Shown here: positions 1 to 6,174 of the stretch, in pieces
Layout: each line of letters begins with the position of its first letter
How positions within the stretch are numbered: position 1 is the first letter of the stretch
NCBI GenBank assembly: GCA_900555005.1
Contig: USJM01000089.1
Span: forward strand, 1-7,187
Direction: 5' to 3'
Origin: an uncultured Lachnospiraceae bacterium
Lineage (GTDB): Bacteria; Bacillota_A; Clostridia; Lachnospirales; Lachnospiraceae
Length of the DNA stretch: 7,187 bases
Notes under the pieces: generated by a model
What the model was told of the DNA's origin: nothing
The model's input: only the letters and a program-made list of their open reading frames with translations
The model's database searches: none
Position numbers and translations under genes: made by a program

Positions 1-96
1 TGGAACGAGAAGGGTTGCCAGGGCGAGAACATGCGCGCCCATTTTTCCGTCTGTTCATACATTCGGATTGTTCTTCGAAAACACTGATCTGTCTGC
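1..96. other. left-edge spacer, no supported gene
   Basis: This is the sequence downstream of the SH3-repeat gene up to the window edge. On the minus strand there are short open starts that run off the edge (ATG at 62, 58 and 42), one giving a hydrophobic beginning MGAHVLALATLLVP. None has a convincing ribosome binding site and all are too short to judge. A GGGCG...CGCCC hairpin at 21-40 is followed on the plus strand by ATTTTT, which could be a weak terminator for a gene entering from the left. I call no gene here. Confidence 0.3.
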
Positions 97-1104
97 TCAG
101 TACAGATAATTTGCATTGACGTATCCATACAGGTTCAGCGACGGCGCATACACATACCAGTACTGGCTGTCCGATGCGTCGATGACCTGAACGGTCTCTC
201 CCGTGTACAGCTTTCCGATCTCATTGGAGGCGTCATACGCCTTTGCCGTCCTGAGTGCCAGATACCCGCTCTGAACCGACACCGTCCAGCTTCCGAGCGA
301 ATAAGTGTAGAATGTTCCGCCGGTCAGATAATCCTTGTTCACATAGCCTTCCTGTCCGAGCGTCGGTGCATAAACCCACCAGTACCTGGAATCACTTGTA
401 TCCTCAATATAGACCGTATCACCGGTATAAAGCTTCCCGATCTCGTTGGAGGCATCGTAGGCCTTCGCCGTGCGAAGTGCCAGATACCCGCTCTGGACTC
501 TTACGGTCATCGCATCGTAGGAAGGAAAACTTCCGTTCACTGCATAGAGATAATGCTGGTTTGTGTATCCAGTCAGCCCCAGCTTCGGAGAGTAGACCGT
601 CCAGTAGTCCGGATCATTCATGTCAATCACATAGACCGTCTCCCCTGTGTACATCTTCCCGATCTCATTCGACGCATCGTAGGCTTTTCCGTTCCGAAGA
701 GCCAGATAGCCGCTGTCAACCCTGACCGTCATCGCAACTCCTGCCACACTGTACGCAGGACTTCCGTTGACAGCAGTCAGGTACTTGCTGTTCACATAGC
801 CATACTTTCCAAGTCCCGGCGCATACACATACCAGTAGACAGAATCCGATGTATCCGTCACCTGCACCTGATCCCCGGTGTACAGCTTTCCGATCTCATT
901 GCTGTAGTCATAAGCCTTCGCCGTGCGCAGCGCCAGATACCCGCTGTCCACATGGACTGAATAGAGATTGCTCTGCGCCGCCTGTGCGCTGATTCCGCCG
1001 AACCCTCTGCCCCGAAGAAGCGCCGGTCCCTCAAGGATCATCAGCACCGTCAGAAGACTCACTGCCAGCGGCAGCAGCAGCTTTTTTTTGCGATCTGTCC
1101 TCAT
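97..1104 (-). CDS. secreted protein with four SH3-like repeats
   Basis: A 335-residue exported protein. Residues 1-45 form a signal peptide: a basic start (MRTDRKKK), a hydrophobic core at about 9-26 and a likely signal peptidase site near SAQA-AQ at 39-44. The rest is four tandem modules of about 63 residues (about 48-111, 125-189, 199-261, 273-335). Each follows SGYLALR..KAYD.SNEIGK.YTG..V.V.D..D..YW.VY.P.LG..GYVN..YL, the pattern of bacterial SH3-like domains. Such domains usually bind peptidoglycan or mediate protein contacts at the cell surface. No catalytic domain, LPXTG anchor or lipobox is present, so the protein is either freely secreted or held to the wall by the repeats alone. The start is supported by AGGAGG at 1112-1117, seven bases from the ATG. 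The specific ligand cannot be told from sequence. The SH3-like call is confident; the wall-binding role is inferred. Confidence 0.85.
   Translation of the reverse strand: MRTDRKKKLLLPLAVSLLTVLMILEGPALLRGRGFGGISAQAAQSNLYSVHVDSGYLALRTAKAYDYSNEIGKLYTGDQVQVTDTSDSVYWYVYAPGLGKYGYVNSKYLTAVNGSPAYSVAGVAMTVRVDSGYLALRNGKAYDASNEIGKMYTGETVYVIDMNDPDYWTVYSPKLGLTGYTNQHYLYAVNGSFPSYDAMTVRVQSGYLALRTAKAYDASNEIGKLYTGDTVYIEDTSDSRYWWVYAPTLGQEGYVNKDYLTGGTFYTYSLGSWTVSVQSGYLALRTAKAYDASNEIGKLYTGETVQVIDASDSQYWYVYAPSLNLYGYVNANYLY
100..963 (-). repeat. four tandem SH3-module coding repeats
   Basis: The coding sequence holds four related units at about 772-963, 538-732, 322-510 and 100-288, in protein order 1 to 4, joined by short Gly/Ser/Tyr/Ala-rich linkers. 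Units 3 and 4 share 26 identical residues in a row (residues 203-228 in unit 3), yet the DNA differs at many third codon positions. The repeats are therefore old and kept alike by protein-level selection, not a fresh duplication or an assembly echo. Confidence 0.85.
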
Positions 1105-1146
1105 ATCCTCTCCTCCTGTGTGAAGTCACATCTGAGTGTTACCTGT

Positions 1147-1175
1147 ATCATTGCATATTTAAACAAGGGAGGCAA
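1147..1175 (-). promoter_or_regulatory. putative promoter of the SH3-repeat gene
   Basis: On the minus strand TTGCCT (1170-1175) lies 17 bases from AATGAT (1147-1152), each matching four of six consensus sigma-A positions. Transcription would start near 1140, giving a leader of about 35 bases that carries the AGGAGG site. The -35 box overlaps one copy of a direct repeat, as expected of a regulated promoter. The match is moderate and untested. Confidence 0.4.
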
Positions 1176-1189
1176 GCGATCGGAGGCAA
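1168..1189. promoter_or_regulatory. direct repeat GGAGGCAA, possible operator
   Basis: Two exact copies of GGAGGCAA (1168-1175 and 1182-1189; TTGCCTCC in the direction of the SH3-repeat gene) are separated by six bases, a 14-base period. One copy overlaps the proposed -35 box of the SH3-repeat gene. Same-face direct repeats at a -35 region are typical of response-regulator or activator sites, but no regulator can be named. Confidence 0.4.
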
Positions 1190-1191
1190 CC

Positions 1192-1227
1192 TTAAGAAAA
1201 CTCACCGTCCGTGACAAACTTTCTTAA
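1192..1227. promoter_or_regulatory. inverted repeat TTAAGAAA...TTTCTTAA
   Basis: Perfect 8-base arms, TTAAGAAA (1192-1199) and TTTCTTAA (1220-1227), are separated by 20 bases. They sit in the divergent spacer between the SH3-repeat gene and the DUF5721-like gene, upstream of the proposed SH3 promoter. This could be a two-half-site operator acting on either gene. AT-rich arms of this length can arise by chance, so confidence is low. Confidence 0.35.
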
Positions 1228-1501
1228 AATTGGGCTTTCTCATCCTGTCATTGTGTAGTACCATTACACTGCTCTGACAACCATTTCATCACACAGCGGG
1301 CTGATCGCCCGTTTCGAGAGGTACAATTCTTTGATTGCAGTCAAAATCTCTGATAACAGAGCCTTTCTGTCCGCACTCTTCACCCGCCCGGTCTTTGATA
1401 CGTTCATCCTTGGGGAAGCCCAAATTACAACCTACACGACCTTCCGGATTGATGGGACCTGGCACCCGGCTTACTTCAGCGGCCCTCAGGACAAGCCATC
1501 T

Positions 1502-1553
1502 GCATCGGTGCCTCTGTCTGCGGGCAGGAGCCTGCAGACAGAGGCACCGATGC
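1502..1553. repeat. perfect 20-bp inverted repeat, long hairpin
   Basis: GCATCGGTGCCTCTGTCTGC (1502-1521) is followed by its exact reverse complement at 1534-1553. The 12-base centre can itself pair (GGC/GCC plus a G-T pair) around AGGA, giving an almost continuous 24-pair stem. It lies inside the DUF5721-like coding region at the point where the reading frame is lost. There is no U-tract on either side, so it is not an intrinsic terminator. Confidence 0.9.
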
Positions 1554-1587
1554 CGGGCAGGTATCTGAACACCTGTCTGCCGGCAGC
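1514..1587. repeat. 15-base imperfect direct repeat, 59 bases apart
   Basis: CTGTCTGCGGGCAGG (1514-1528) and CTGTCTGCCGGCAGC (1573-1587) agree at 13 of 15 positions. Their offset of 59 bases is two over a multiple of three. Removing one repeat unit would join the first and second frames of the DUF5721-like gene (…VPLSAG to SGHRIEASENG…), so the duplicated segment may be the lesion that broke it. CGGGCAGG also recurs at 1521-1528 and 1554-1561. Confidence 0.6.
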
Positions 1588-1984
1588 GGGCATCGTATCG
1601 AAGCGTCTGAAAACGGCCGGCTGCGCATTCAGGAACCATCCTGGGCGCGAATCCGGCCAATTGTCCGCGCCATCGTCAGCGGAAAACATTCACCGCTCAG
1701 CTTCCGGATCATCCTGAAGATGCCGGACAAAGGCATTCAGAGCATCCTGACCTCCGGCGGTCTCTCCTGGAGTGTGGAGGATGTGAACGGCCTTTTTCTG
1801 AACATCACTTATCAGAATGAAGAGATTCTCTGTACAAGCGGTGTTTCACTGAAGCCCTTTACACTCGACAAATCTCTGGACCAGATCTGGGATGACATGA
1901 TGCTCCGCTTCTTTGCCGCAAGGAACATCGCTGCAGAACCTCAGTGACAAAGTCCTGTATCATCATCTCCATTCGCCGCCATCT

Positions 1985-2018
1985 GCCGGCGGGGGGGGGG
2001 GCCCGCCCCCCGGCGGGC
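1985..2018. terminator. GC-only hairpin between convergent genes
   Basis: Between the stops of the DUF5721-like gene (1947) and htpG (2050) lies an almost pure G/C segment with a run of 11 G (1991-2001) followed by C-rich sequence. G1991-1996 pairs with C2006-2011 and the flanks add more pairs, with one mismatch and one bulge. Its position suits a two-way terminator, but no T-run follows on either strand. The homopolymer may also be miscalled. Function is therefore uncertain. Confidence 0.35.
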
Positions 2019-2047
2019 GTGTGGTGTCCAGTCCCACTCTCAGGCCG

Positions 2048-4294
2048 TTACGCTTCTGCCACAAGCAGCATCATCTCGTTGGATCTCCTGATAAAATCCG
2101 CCATCTCATCCGGCTTCAGAGGGCCATTTGCGATCGCTGCCAGATCATACAGCTGCTTTGCAAACAGGCCGGTGTGCGCTCCGTCCTGATGAGCCAGCAA
2201 ATACTTCACAATTTTATTGTTTTCGTTCAGCGTCAGGGTCTCATCCGGGGCAAACATATCCGTATCCATGCTGCCGGAGCCGGCACTGTACATCTTCATC
2301 ATGTCCTGCATGCGGCGGCCTTCCTCGGAGAGCGTCAGGACGGAGGATATATTCTCATCCTTCAGCTTCTCCACCCTGACCGTCAGCTTCTCCTTCTTCA
2401 GAGCATCCTTGAACAGTTTCTGAAGCTCCTCGGTCTCCTTTTTCAGGCTGTCGGCGTCACCCTCTTCTTTCAGAGAGCCGGTGACATCGGCATCGATGCG
2501 GCGGAAGGAAAGATTCTCATTCTGAGACTCCAGTTTGGAAATGTACGGCGTATCGATGTTCATCTTCATGACAACTGCATCCAGATTCTGTTCCTTGAAC
2601 AGCCGGATGTACTGTCCCTGCTGAACCTCGTCTGTGACGTAATAGATGACCGTCTTCTCAGGCTTTTCTTTCTCGTCGCCAGACTTGTGTTCCTCTGTCC
2701 TGCCTTCTGCCGCCCGGTCAGCCTTCTCCTCATCGCTCTGGCTGTCAGCTTCCTTCTTCAGGTCCTCCGGATTTTCTGTGAAATCGACCGTATCATCGGC
2801 CTTCTTTGATTCCGCTGTCTTTGCAGATGTTCCGGCTCCCTCGACCGTTCCCTCCGCCGCTTTTCCGGATGCCTCTGACTGATCCTCCGCAGCCTCCTCC
2901 GCTTTCTTCGGCGCAACGTGCTCCAGATATTCCTTCAGCGTGAAATACTTCCCGTTGATGTCCTTGAAGAGCATATAATCCTTGATGTGCTCGTCAAACT
3001 TCTCGTCCTTCAGGCAGCCATACTTCAGGAACGGATTGATGTCATCCCAGTATTTCTCAAAGTCCTCGCGCTTTGTCTTGCACATGCCGACGAGCTTGTC
3101 CGCAACTTTCTTGGCGATGTAGTCGGACATCTTCTTCACGAAACCGTCATTCTGAAGTGCGGAACGGGATACATTCAGAGGGAAGTCCGGGCAGTCCACA
3201 ACACCCTTGAGCGCAACCATATATTCCGGTACGATCTCCTTGACGTTGTCTGCGACAAAGACCTGATTGCTGTAAAGCTTGATGGTTCCCTCGATCGACT
3301 CGTATTCAGTGTTGATCTTCGGGAAGTACAGGATTCCCTTCATGTTGAACGGATAATCCATGTTCAGGTGGATCCAGAACAAGGGCTCACGGTAATCATT
3401 GAACACCTTGCGGTAGAAATCCTTATACTCGTCATCGGTGCACTGACTTGGAGTCTTCTGCCAGAGCGGGTGAATGTCAGAGATGGAGACCGGGCGCTTG
3501 TTGATCTTGACCATGTCCTTCGCAGGCTCGACCTCGACCGTCTTCTTGCCGCCTTTTCCGTCATCCTCCTCACGTGTCACCGCGTCATGATGAACCGGCC
3601 CGACGACAACGTCGTCCTCCTTCACCTCGTCCGGCTTTACTTCCTCGTACTCCTGCGGAGCACCCTCCTTGCTCAGGAAGATCTCAACCGGCATGAAGCT
3701 GCAGTACCGCTCCAGCACCTCGCGCATGCGGTATTCATTCGCAAATTCAAGATTGTCCTCATTCAGATGAAGCGTCACGCAGGTACCGACCTGGCTGTAG
3801 TCCCCATCGCCGATCGTGTAGGTGTCCCCGCCATCGCACTCCCAGTGAACCGGCTTTGCATCCTTCTGGTAGCTCAGCGTATCGATCGTGACCATATCGG
3901 ACACCATGAACACAGAATAAAAGCCCAGTCCGAAATGGCCGATGATGTCATCCTTGTTTGCCTTATCCTTGTACTTTTCGAAGAACGCCGTCGCGCCGGA
4001 AAATGCAATCTGAGTGATGTACTTCTCCACTTCCTCTGCCGTCATACCAAGACCGGTATCGATGAACTTCACGGTCTTCTTATCCGGATTGACAAGAATC
4101 CGGATCGAATCTTTGAACTTGTCCGGATACTGATATTCTCCCATCATCTCCAGCTTGTGCAGCTTGGATATGGCATCACAGCCGTTCGATATGACCTCCC
4201 GGACGAAGATGTCCTTGTCACTGTACAGCCACTTCTTGATAATCGGCAGCATGTTCTCGCTGTTGATTGAAACATTACCCGTTCTGGTTTCCAT
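2048..4294 (-). CDS. htpG: HtpG, bacterial Hsp90 chaperone
   Basis: A 748-residue cytosolic Hsp90-family ATPase that helps fold and remodel client proteins as a dimer. The N-terminal GHKL ATPase domain shows the E-x3-N motif (EVISNGCDAI, E33/N37), the DTGLGM box at 79-84, the GHFGLGFYS lid/glycine motif near 119-127 and GTCVTLHL near 170-177. The middle domain has LYSNQVFVAD, then LNVSRSALQ at 373-381 with the conserved ATP-contacting arginine R377. The C-terminal part resumes at IYYVTDE (550-556) and runs to the dimer region. Bacterial HtpG is usually about 620-650 residues. The excess is mainly an Ala/Glu/Lys/Ser-rich insert at about 461-547 (2654-2914), plus a somewhat long charged N/M linker near 210-265. 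The start is supported by AGGAGG at 4305-4310. Expression is predicted from its own promoter with a CIRCE operator. The family call is secure. Confidence 0.97.
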   Translation of the reverse strand: METRTGNVSINSENMLPIIKKWLYSDKDIFVREVISNGCDAISKLHKLEMMGEYQYPDKFKDSIRILVNPDKKTVKFIDTGLGMTAEEVEKYITQIAFSGATAFFEKYKDKANKDDIIGHFGLGFYSVFMVSDMVTIDTLSYQKDAKPVHWECDGGDTYTIGDGDYSQVGTCVTLHLNEDNLEFANEYRMREVLERYCSFMPVEIFLSKEGAPQEYEEVKPDEVKEDDVVVGPVHHDAVTREEDDGKGGKKTVEVEPAKDMVKINKRPVSISDIHPLWQKTPSQCTDDEYKDFYRKVFNDYREPLFWIHLNMDYPFNMKGILYFPKINTEYESIEGTIKLYSNQVFVADNVKEIVPEYMVALKGVVDCPDFPLNVSRSALQNDGFVKKMSDYIAKKVADKLVGMCKTKREDFEKYWDDINPFLKYGCLKDEKFDEHIKDYMLFKDINGKYFTLKEYLEHVAPKKAEEAAEDQSEASGKAAEGTVEGAGTSAKTAESKKADDTVDFTENPEDLKKEADSQSDEEKADRAAEGRTEEHKSGDEKEKPEKTVIYYVTDEVQQGQYIRLFKEQNLDAVVMKMNIDTPYISKLESQNENLSFRRIDADVTGSLKEEGDADSLKKETEELQKLFKDALKKEKLTVRVEKLKDENISSVLTLSEEGRRMQDMMKMYSAGSGSMDTDMFAPDETLTLNENNKIVKYLLAHQDGAHTGLFAKQLYDLAAIANGPLKPDEMADFIRRSNEMMLLVAEA

Positions 4295-4357
4295 ATTGAT
4301 TTCGCCTCCTGCATTTCATGAATTGGAAAGCGGTCATACCTGACCTTATATGCAGAG

Positions 4358-4386
4358 ATTCTAGTTCTGCATGAGGCAAAAGTCAA
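4358..4386 (-). promoter_or_regulatory. sigma-A promoter of htpG
   Basis: On the minus strand TTGACT (4381-4386) is followed after exactly 17 bases by TAGAAT (4358-4363), five of six matches in each box. Transcription would begin near 4351, giving a leader of about 57 bases ending in the AGGAGG site of htpG. It lies downstream of the terminator of the preceding gene, so htpG is expected to be a separate transcript. Confidence 0.75.
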
Positions 4387-4393
4387 GGAAAAT

Positions 4394-4420
4394 TTAGCAC
4401 TCATTTTTGGTGAGTGCTAG
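4394..4420. promoter_or_regulatory. CIRCE element (HrcA operator) upstream of htpG
   Basis: TTAGCACTC (4394-4402), nine bases, then GAGTGCTAG (4412-4420). This matches the CIRCE consensus TTAGCACTC-N9-GAGTGCTAA with the correct spacer and one mismatch at an outermost base. HrcA binds CIRCE and represses groESL and dnaK operons until heat or misfolding titrates GroEL. Here it places htpG in the HrcA regulon. The element ends seven bases upstream of the -35 box instead of overlapping the promoter or transcript start. Confidence 0.9.
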
Positions 4421-4453
4421 CAATTTGTATCTGCCCGGCATTCCGGCCTGCAC

Positions 4454-4493
4454 AAAAAAGGGTCAGGAATCCGCTCGAAAGGATTCCTGACCT
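4454..4493 (-). terminator. intrinsic terminator of the coiled-coil gene
   Basis: GGTCAGGAATCC (4461-4472) and GGATTCCTGACC (4481-4492) form a perfect 12-pair stem with an eight-base loop. Read on the minus strand, the stem is followed within one C by six T (A4454-4459 on the plus strand). It starts about 30 bases after the stop of the 4522-5085 gene and insulates htpG from it. Confidence 0.9.
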
Positions 4494-4521
4494 TGCCGTC
4501 ACAGACGATTCATCCTGTTTT

Positions 4522-5085
4522 TTAGTTCTGACCGTCCGCCTGGTTATCGACTGCCTTCTCAGGCTCCGACGGGCTCTTTTCTTCCGCTGCGATCTCTTCT
4601 TCTGTGTGCTCTGCGGGAGTCTCCTCCTCCGTCACCGTCTCGGAAAACTCATCACCCGCGTCTTCTTCCGCTGCGGCAGTCTTCTGTTCCTCAGCCTTTT
4701 CCTTCATCTCAGCCTCAGCAGCTGCCTGCGCAGCTTTTGATTCCTCGATGGACCTTTGAATTGACTCGACCTTCCTTCCGGCCGCCTTGATTGACTCAAT
4801 CTCATCAAGAAGATCCGGATCGGCGTCCTCTCTGTGAAGCTCCATATATCTGCGTCCGAACTTTTCAAACGCAACGGCCTCTTCCTTTCTTGCGTCCGCC
4901 AGCTTGAGTTTCAGGCCGCCAACCTCGGCAGCATTCTTTGCCCTGCCATAAGCAGTCCTTGCACCCATGCTCAGGGCATCCGCAACATTATTTCCAACCT
5001 CACTGATCTTGTCCCCCAGATCCGCGTCCTTCAGCTTTCCGGTCAGTTTATTGAGCTTTCCGCCCAGATCATCCAGCAATGACAT
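4522..5085 (-). CDS. small coiled-coil protein with acidic tail, function unknown
   Basis: A 187-residue soluble protein without signal peptide or membrane segment. Residues 1-55 are Gly/Lys/Asp-rich and amphipathic (MSLLDDLGGKLNKLTGKLKD onward). Residues about 56-135 look like a long helical coiled coil (LKLKLADARKEEAVAFEKFG, then RRYMELHRED and ESIKAAGRKVESIQRSIEES). Residues about 136-187 form a disordered Glu/Ala/Thr/Pro tail. The order 'short amphipathic start, helix with a central GRRYMELH-type motif, second helix' resembles small Clostridia proteins that often carry a zinc ribbon at the end; here no Cys pair exists and the acidic tail takes its place. The start has GGAGGAGG at 5093-5100, seven bases away. 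It appears to be a single-gene transcript closed by the terminator at 4454-4493. Its role cannot be stated from sequence. Confidence 0.8.
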   Translation of the reverse strand: MSLLDDLGGKLNKLTGKLKDADLGDKISEVGNNVADALSMGARTAYGRAKNAAEVGGLKLKLADARKEEAVAFEKFGRRYMELHREDADPDLLDEIESIKAAGRKVESIQRSIEESKAAQAAAEAEMKEKAEEQKTAAAEEDAGDEFSETVTEEETPAEHTEEEIAAEEKSPSEPEKAVDNQADGQN

Positions 5086-5209
5086 ATCGAGACCTCCTCC
5101 CTGTCACTCTATCCTGCATGCTTCCTAATTCCCGGATATGAACGTCATCACGCCTGTATCCGGATCAGCTCTCCATGATGATCACCGAAAATCGTCAGCT
5201 GTCAGAATC

Positions 5210-5238
5210 ATTGTAGCACCTTCCAACTTCTATTGGAA
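5210..5238 (-). promoter_or_regulatory. possible promoter of the coiled-coil gene, with inverted repeat
   Basis: TTCCAA (5233-5238, minus strand) lies 17 bases from TACAAT (5210-5215). The -10 box is good (five of six) and the -35 box is weak. The -35 box is one arm of a perfect inverted repeat TTCCAA-cttcta-TTGGAA (5221-5238), which could be a small operator. The leader would be about 115 bases long. Confidence 0.4.
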
Positions 5239-5300
5239 TCTGTACACAAACAAATCACAGTTTCGAATCATCCGGAAAGCTGCCGTTTTCCGCTTTCGCA

Positions 5301-5316
5301 CGCAGACCCGTCTGCG
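5301..5316 (-). terminator. weak hairpin after surE
   Basis: CGCAGA-cccg-TCTGCG forms a six-pair stem starting about ten bases after the surE stop. No T-run follows on the minus strand, so it is at best a weak or factor-assisted terminator. If it does not stop transcription, surE could be read into the coiled-coil gene 240 bases on. Confidence 0.25.
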
Positions 5317-5326
5317 GGTATCCCCC

Positions 5327-6085
5327 TTATACGACTGGATTGGATATAACTCCGATTGAAATGTATCCTGCGAGAATGGCTCCGATATCGGTCCCGATCG
5401 CTCCTGTTGTCCGTTTTACATCCGTTACGGTCACGTATCCATCATGCTCGATATAATAGTCGTGGTACATACACCAGTGATCCGGCACACGGTCATACAG
5501 GATTCCCTTCAGCTCGTTCAGACCCACTCTTGGGAAATTGACATTCCAGATCTGGCCAGCAGGGAGCTGTCTGTGAATCAGTTCTCCGGCGATCTGGTCC
5601 AGATACCGGTCTGCAGCCTCATCACATCCCGCCTGTTCCTGGGAAAAACAGACAGCCGGGATTCCATAGAGTACTGCTTCCATCGCGGCTCCGACCGTTC
5701 CTGAATAAACGATATCATAGCCTGCATTGGCGCCCGCATTGATCCCGGAAAACACAATATCGGGAAAATACGGATTCTGTTTAAAATACGCCTCCGTTCC
5801 GGCACCCTTCTCCCCGGCGTCCGGATCCAGCATCCCATGGACAACCGACCTGACGCAGTCTGCCGGCGTTCCGTCAAGACTGTAAGCCTTCACCCCCTTC
5901 ACGGGAAAATCCGGCCTCTCCTTCAGTTCCATCGGCCGGTTCAATGTAATATGGTGCGACATCCCTGAACACTGGTTTTTCGGCGCTACCACCGTCACTG
6001 TCCCCAGTTTTGCCGCACAGGCCGCCAGTTTCACAATGCCCGGAGCGTCGATTCCATCATCATTCGTCACAAGTATTTTCAGCAT
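5327..6085 (-). CDS. surE: SurE, 5'/3'-nucleotidase
   Basis: A 252-residue cytosolic phosphatase of the SurE family, which removes phosphate from nucleoside 5'- and 3'-monophosphates with a divalent metal and helps survival in stationary phase. The family's metal ligands are visible: D9 and D10 in TNDDGIDAPG, S40 in APKNQCSGMSHH, and N116 in SGINAGANAGYDIVYSGTVG. DGTPADCV at 71-78 is the next conserved block. A loop at about 85-107 is slightly enlarged. The open frame reaches up to a GTG at 6169, but I choose the ATG at 6085. The family begins with just this hydrophobic strand (MLKILVTNDDG), GGAG lies six bases upstream (6092-6095), and the likely promoter would start the transcript at about 6168, leaving the GTG outside it. 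It is transcribed away from the traX-like gene, and no partner gene is adjacent. Confidence 0.95.
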   Translation of the reverse strand: MLKILVTNDDGIDAPGIVKLAACAAKLGTVTVVAPKNQCSGMSHHITLNRPMELKERPDFPVKGVKAYSLDGTPADCVRSVVHGMLDPDAGEKGAGTEAYFKQNPYFPDIVFSGINAGANAGYDIVYSGTVGAAMEAVLYGIPAVCFSQEQAGCDEAADRYLDQIAGELIHRQLPAGQIWNVNFPRVGLNELKGILYDRVPDHWCMYHDYYIEHDGYVTVTDVKRTTGAIGTDIGAILAGYISIGVISNPVV

Positions 6086-6174
6086 TTTCGTCTCCGTTCC
6101 TTTCCTGGTTGTCCTGTTTTCCGTCATCTGCTCATCAGATGGCCCTGACTCTGCCTTCATAGAAGACACCCTGA

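Larger units (their letters stand above)
1331..1947 (+). pseudogene. DUF5721-like gene interrupted by a frameshift
   Basis: Two reading frames together resemble one conserved Firmicutes protein of unknown function (DUF5721, usually around 170 residues). The first part starts at a TTG codon (MIAVKISDNRAFLSALF) with GAGAGG at 1316-1321, nine bases upstream, and continues through FDTFILGEAQITTYTTF and RIDGTWHPAYFSG. The second part, in the frame one base back, holds EPSWARIRPIVRAIVSGKHS, then PLSFRIIL and, near the end, LDKSLDQIWDDMMLRFF, stopping at TGA 1945-1947. The frames must switch between about 1490 and 1620, exactly where a 52-base hairpin and a 15-base imperfect direct repeat lie. The total of 617 bases is two over a multiple of three. 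Either the gene is truly broken or the assembly is wrong there; no slippery heptamer supports programmed frameshifting. The family call is by remembered resemblance. Its function is not known. Confidence 0.7.

Noticed and set aside
1230..1259. Promoter TTGGGC-N18-TGTAGT for the DUF5721-like gene
   Set aside because: Only three and four of six consensus matches with an 18-base spacer; not convincing enough to list as a feature.
1254..1270. TGTAGTACCATTACA as a BceR/CprR-type antimicrobial-peptide operator
   Set aside because: The half-sites point the wrong way (TGTA then TACA, not TNACA-N4-TGTNA) and no ABC transporter or two-component genes are near.
1502..1553. Hairpin as an intrinsic terminator or small MITE
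   Set aside because: No T-run on either side; no terminal inverted-repeat element with flanking short exact target duplication could be defined, and the arms match only each other.
1289..1660. 123-residue minus-strand frame across the DUF5721-like gene
   Set aside because: Arg/Cys-rich composition with no family resemblance; the plus-strand frames give the conserved protein.
1331..1947. Programmed ribosomal frameshift in the DUF5721-like gene
   Set aside because: No slippery heptamer with a correctly spaced structure was seen, and the frame switch coincides with a repeat whose 59-base offset explains it by insertion.
1913..2809. 298-residue plus-strand open frame overlapping the htpG end
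   Set aside because: It spans the GC hairpin and the htpG C-terminus in antisense, with a low-complexity Gly/Pro segment from the G-run; a shadow frame.
2918..4270. 450-residue open frame on the plus strand opposite htpG
   Set aside because: It is the complement of a well-conserved Hsp90 gene, has no ribosome binding site of note and no recognisable domain; the minus-strand reading explains the DNA fully.
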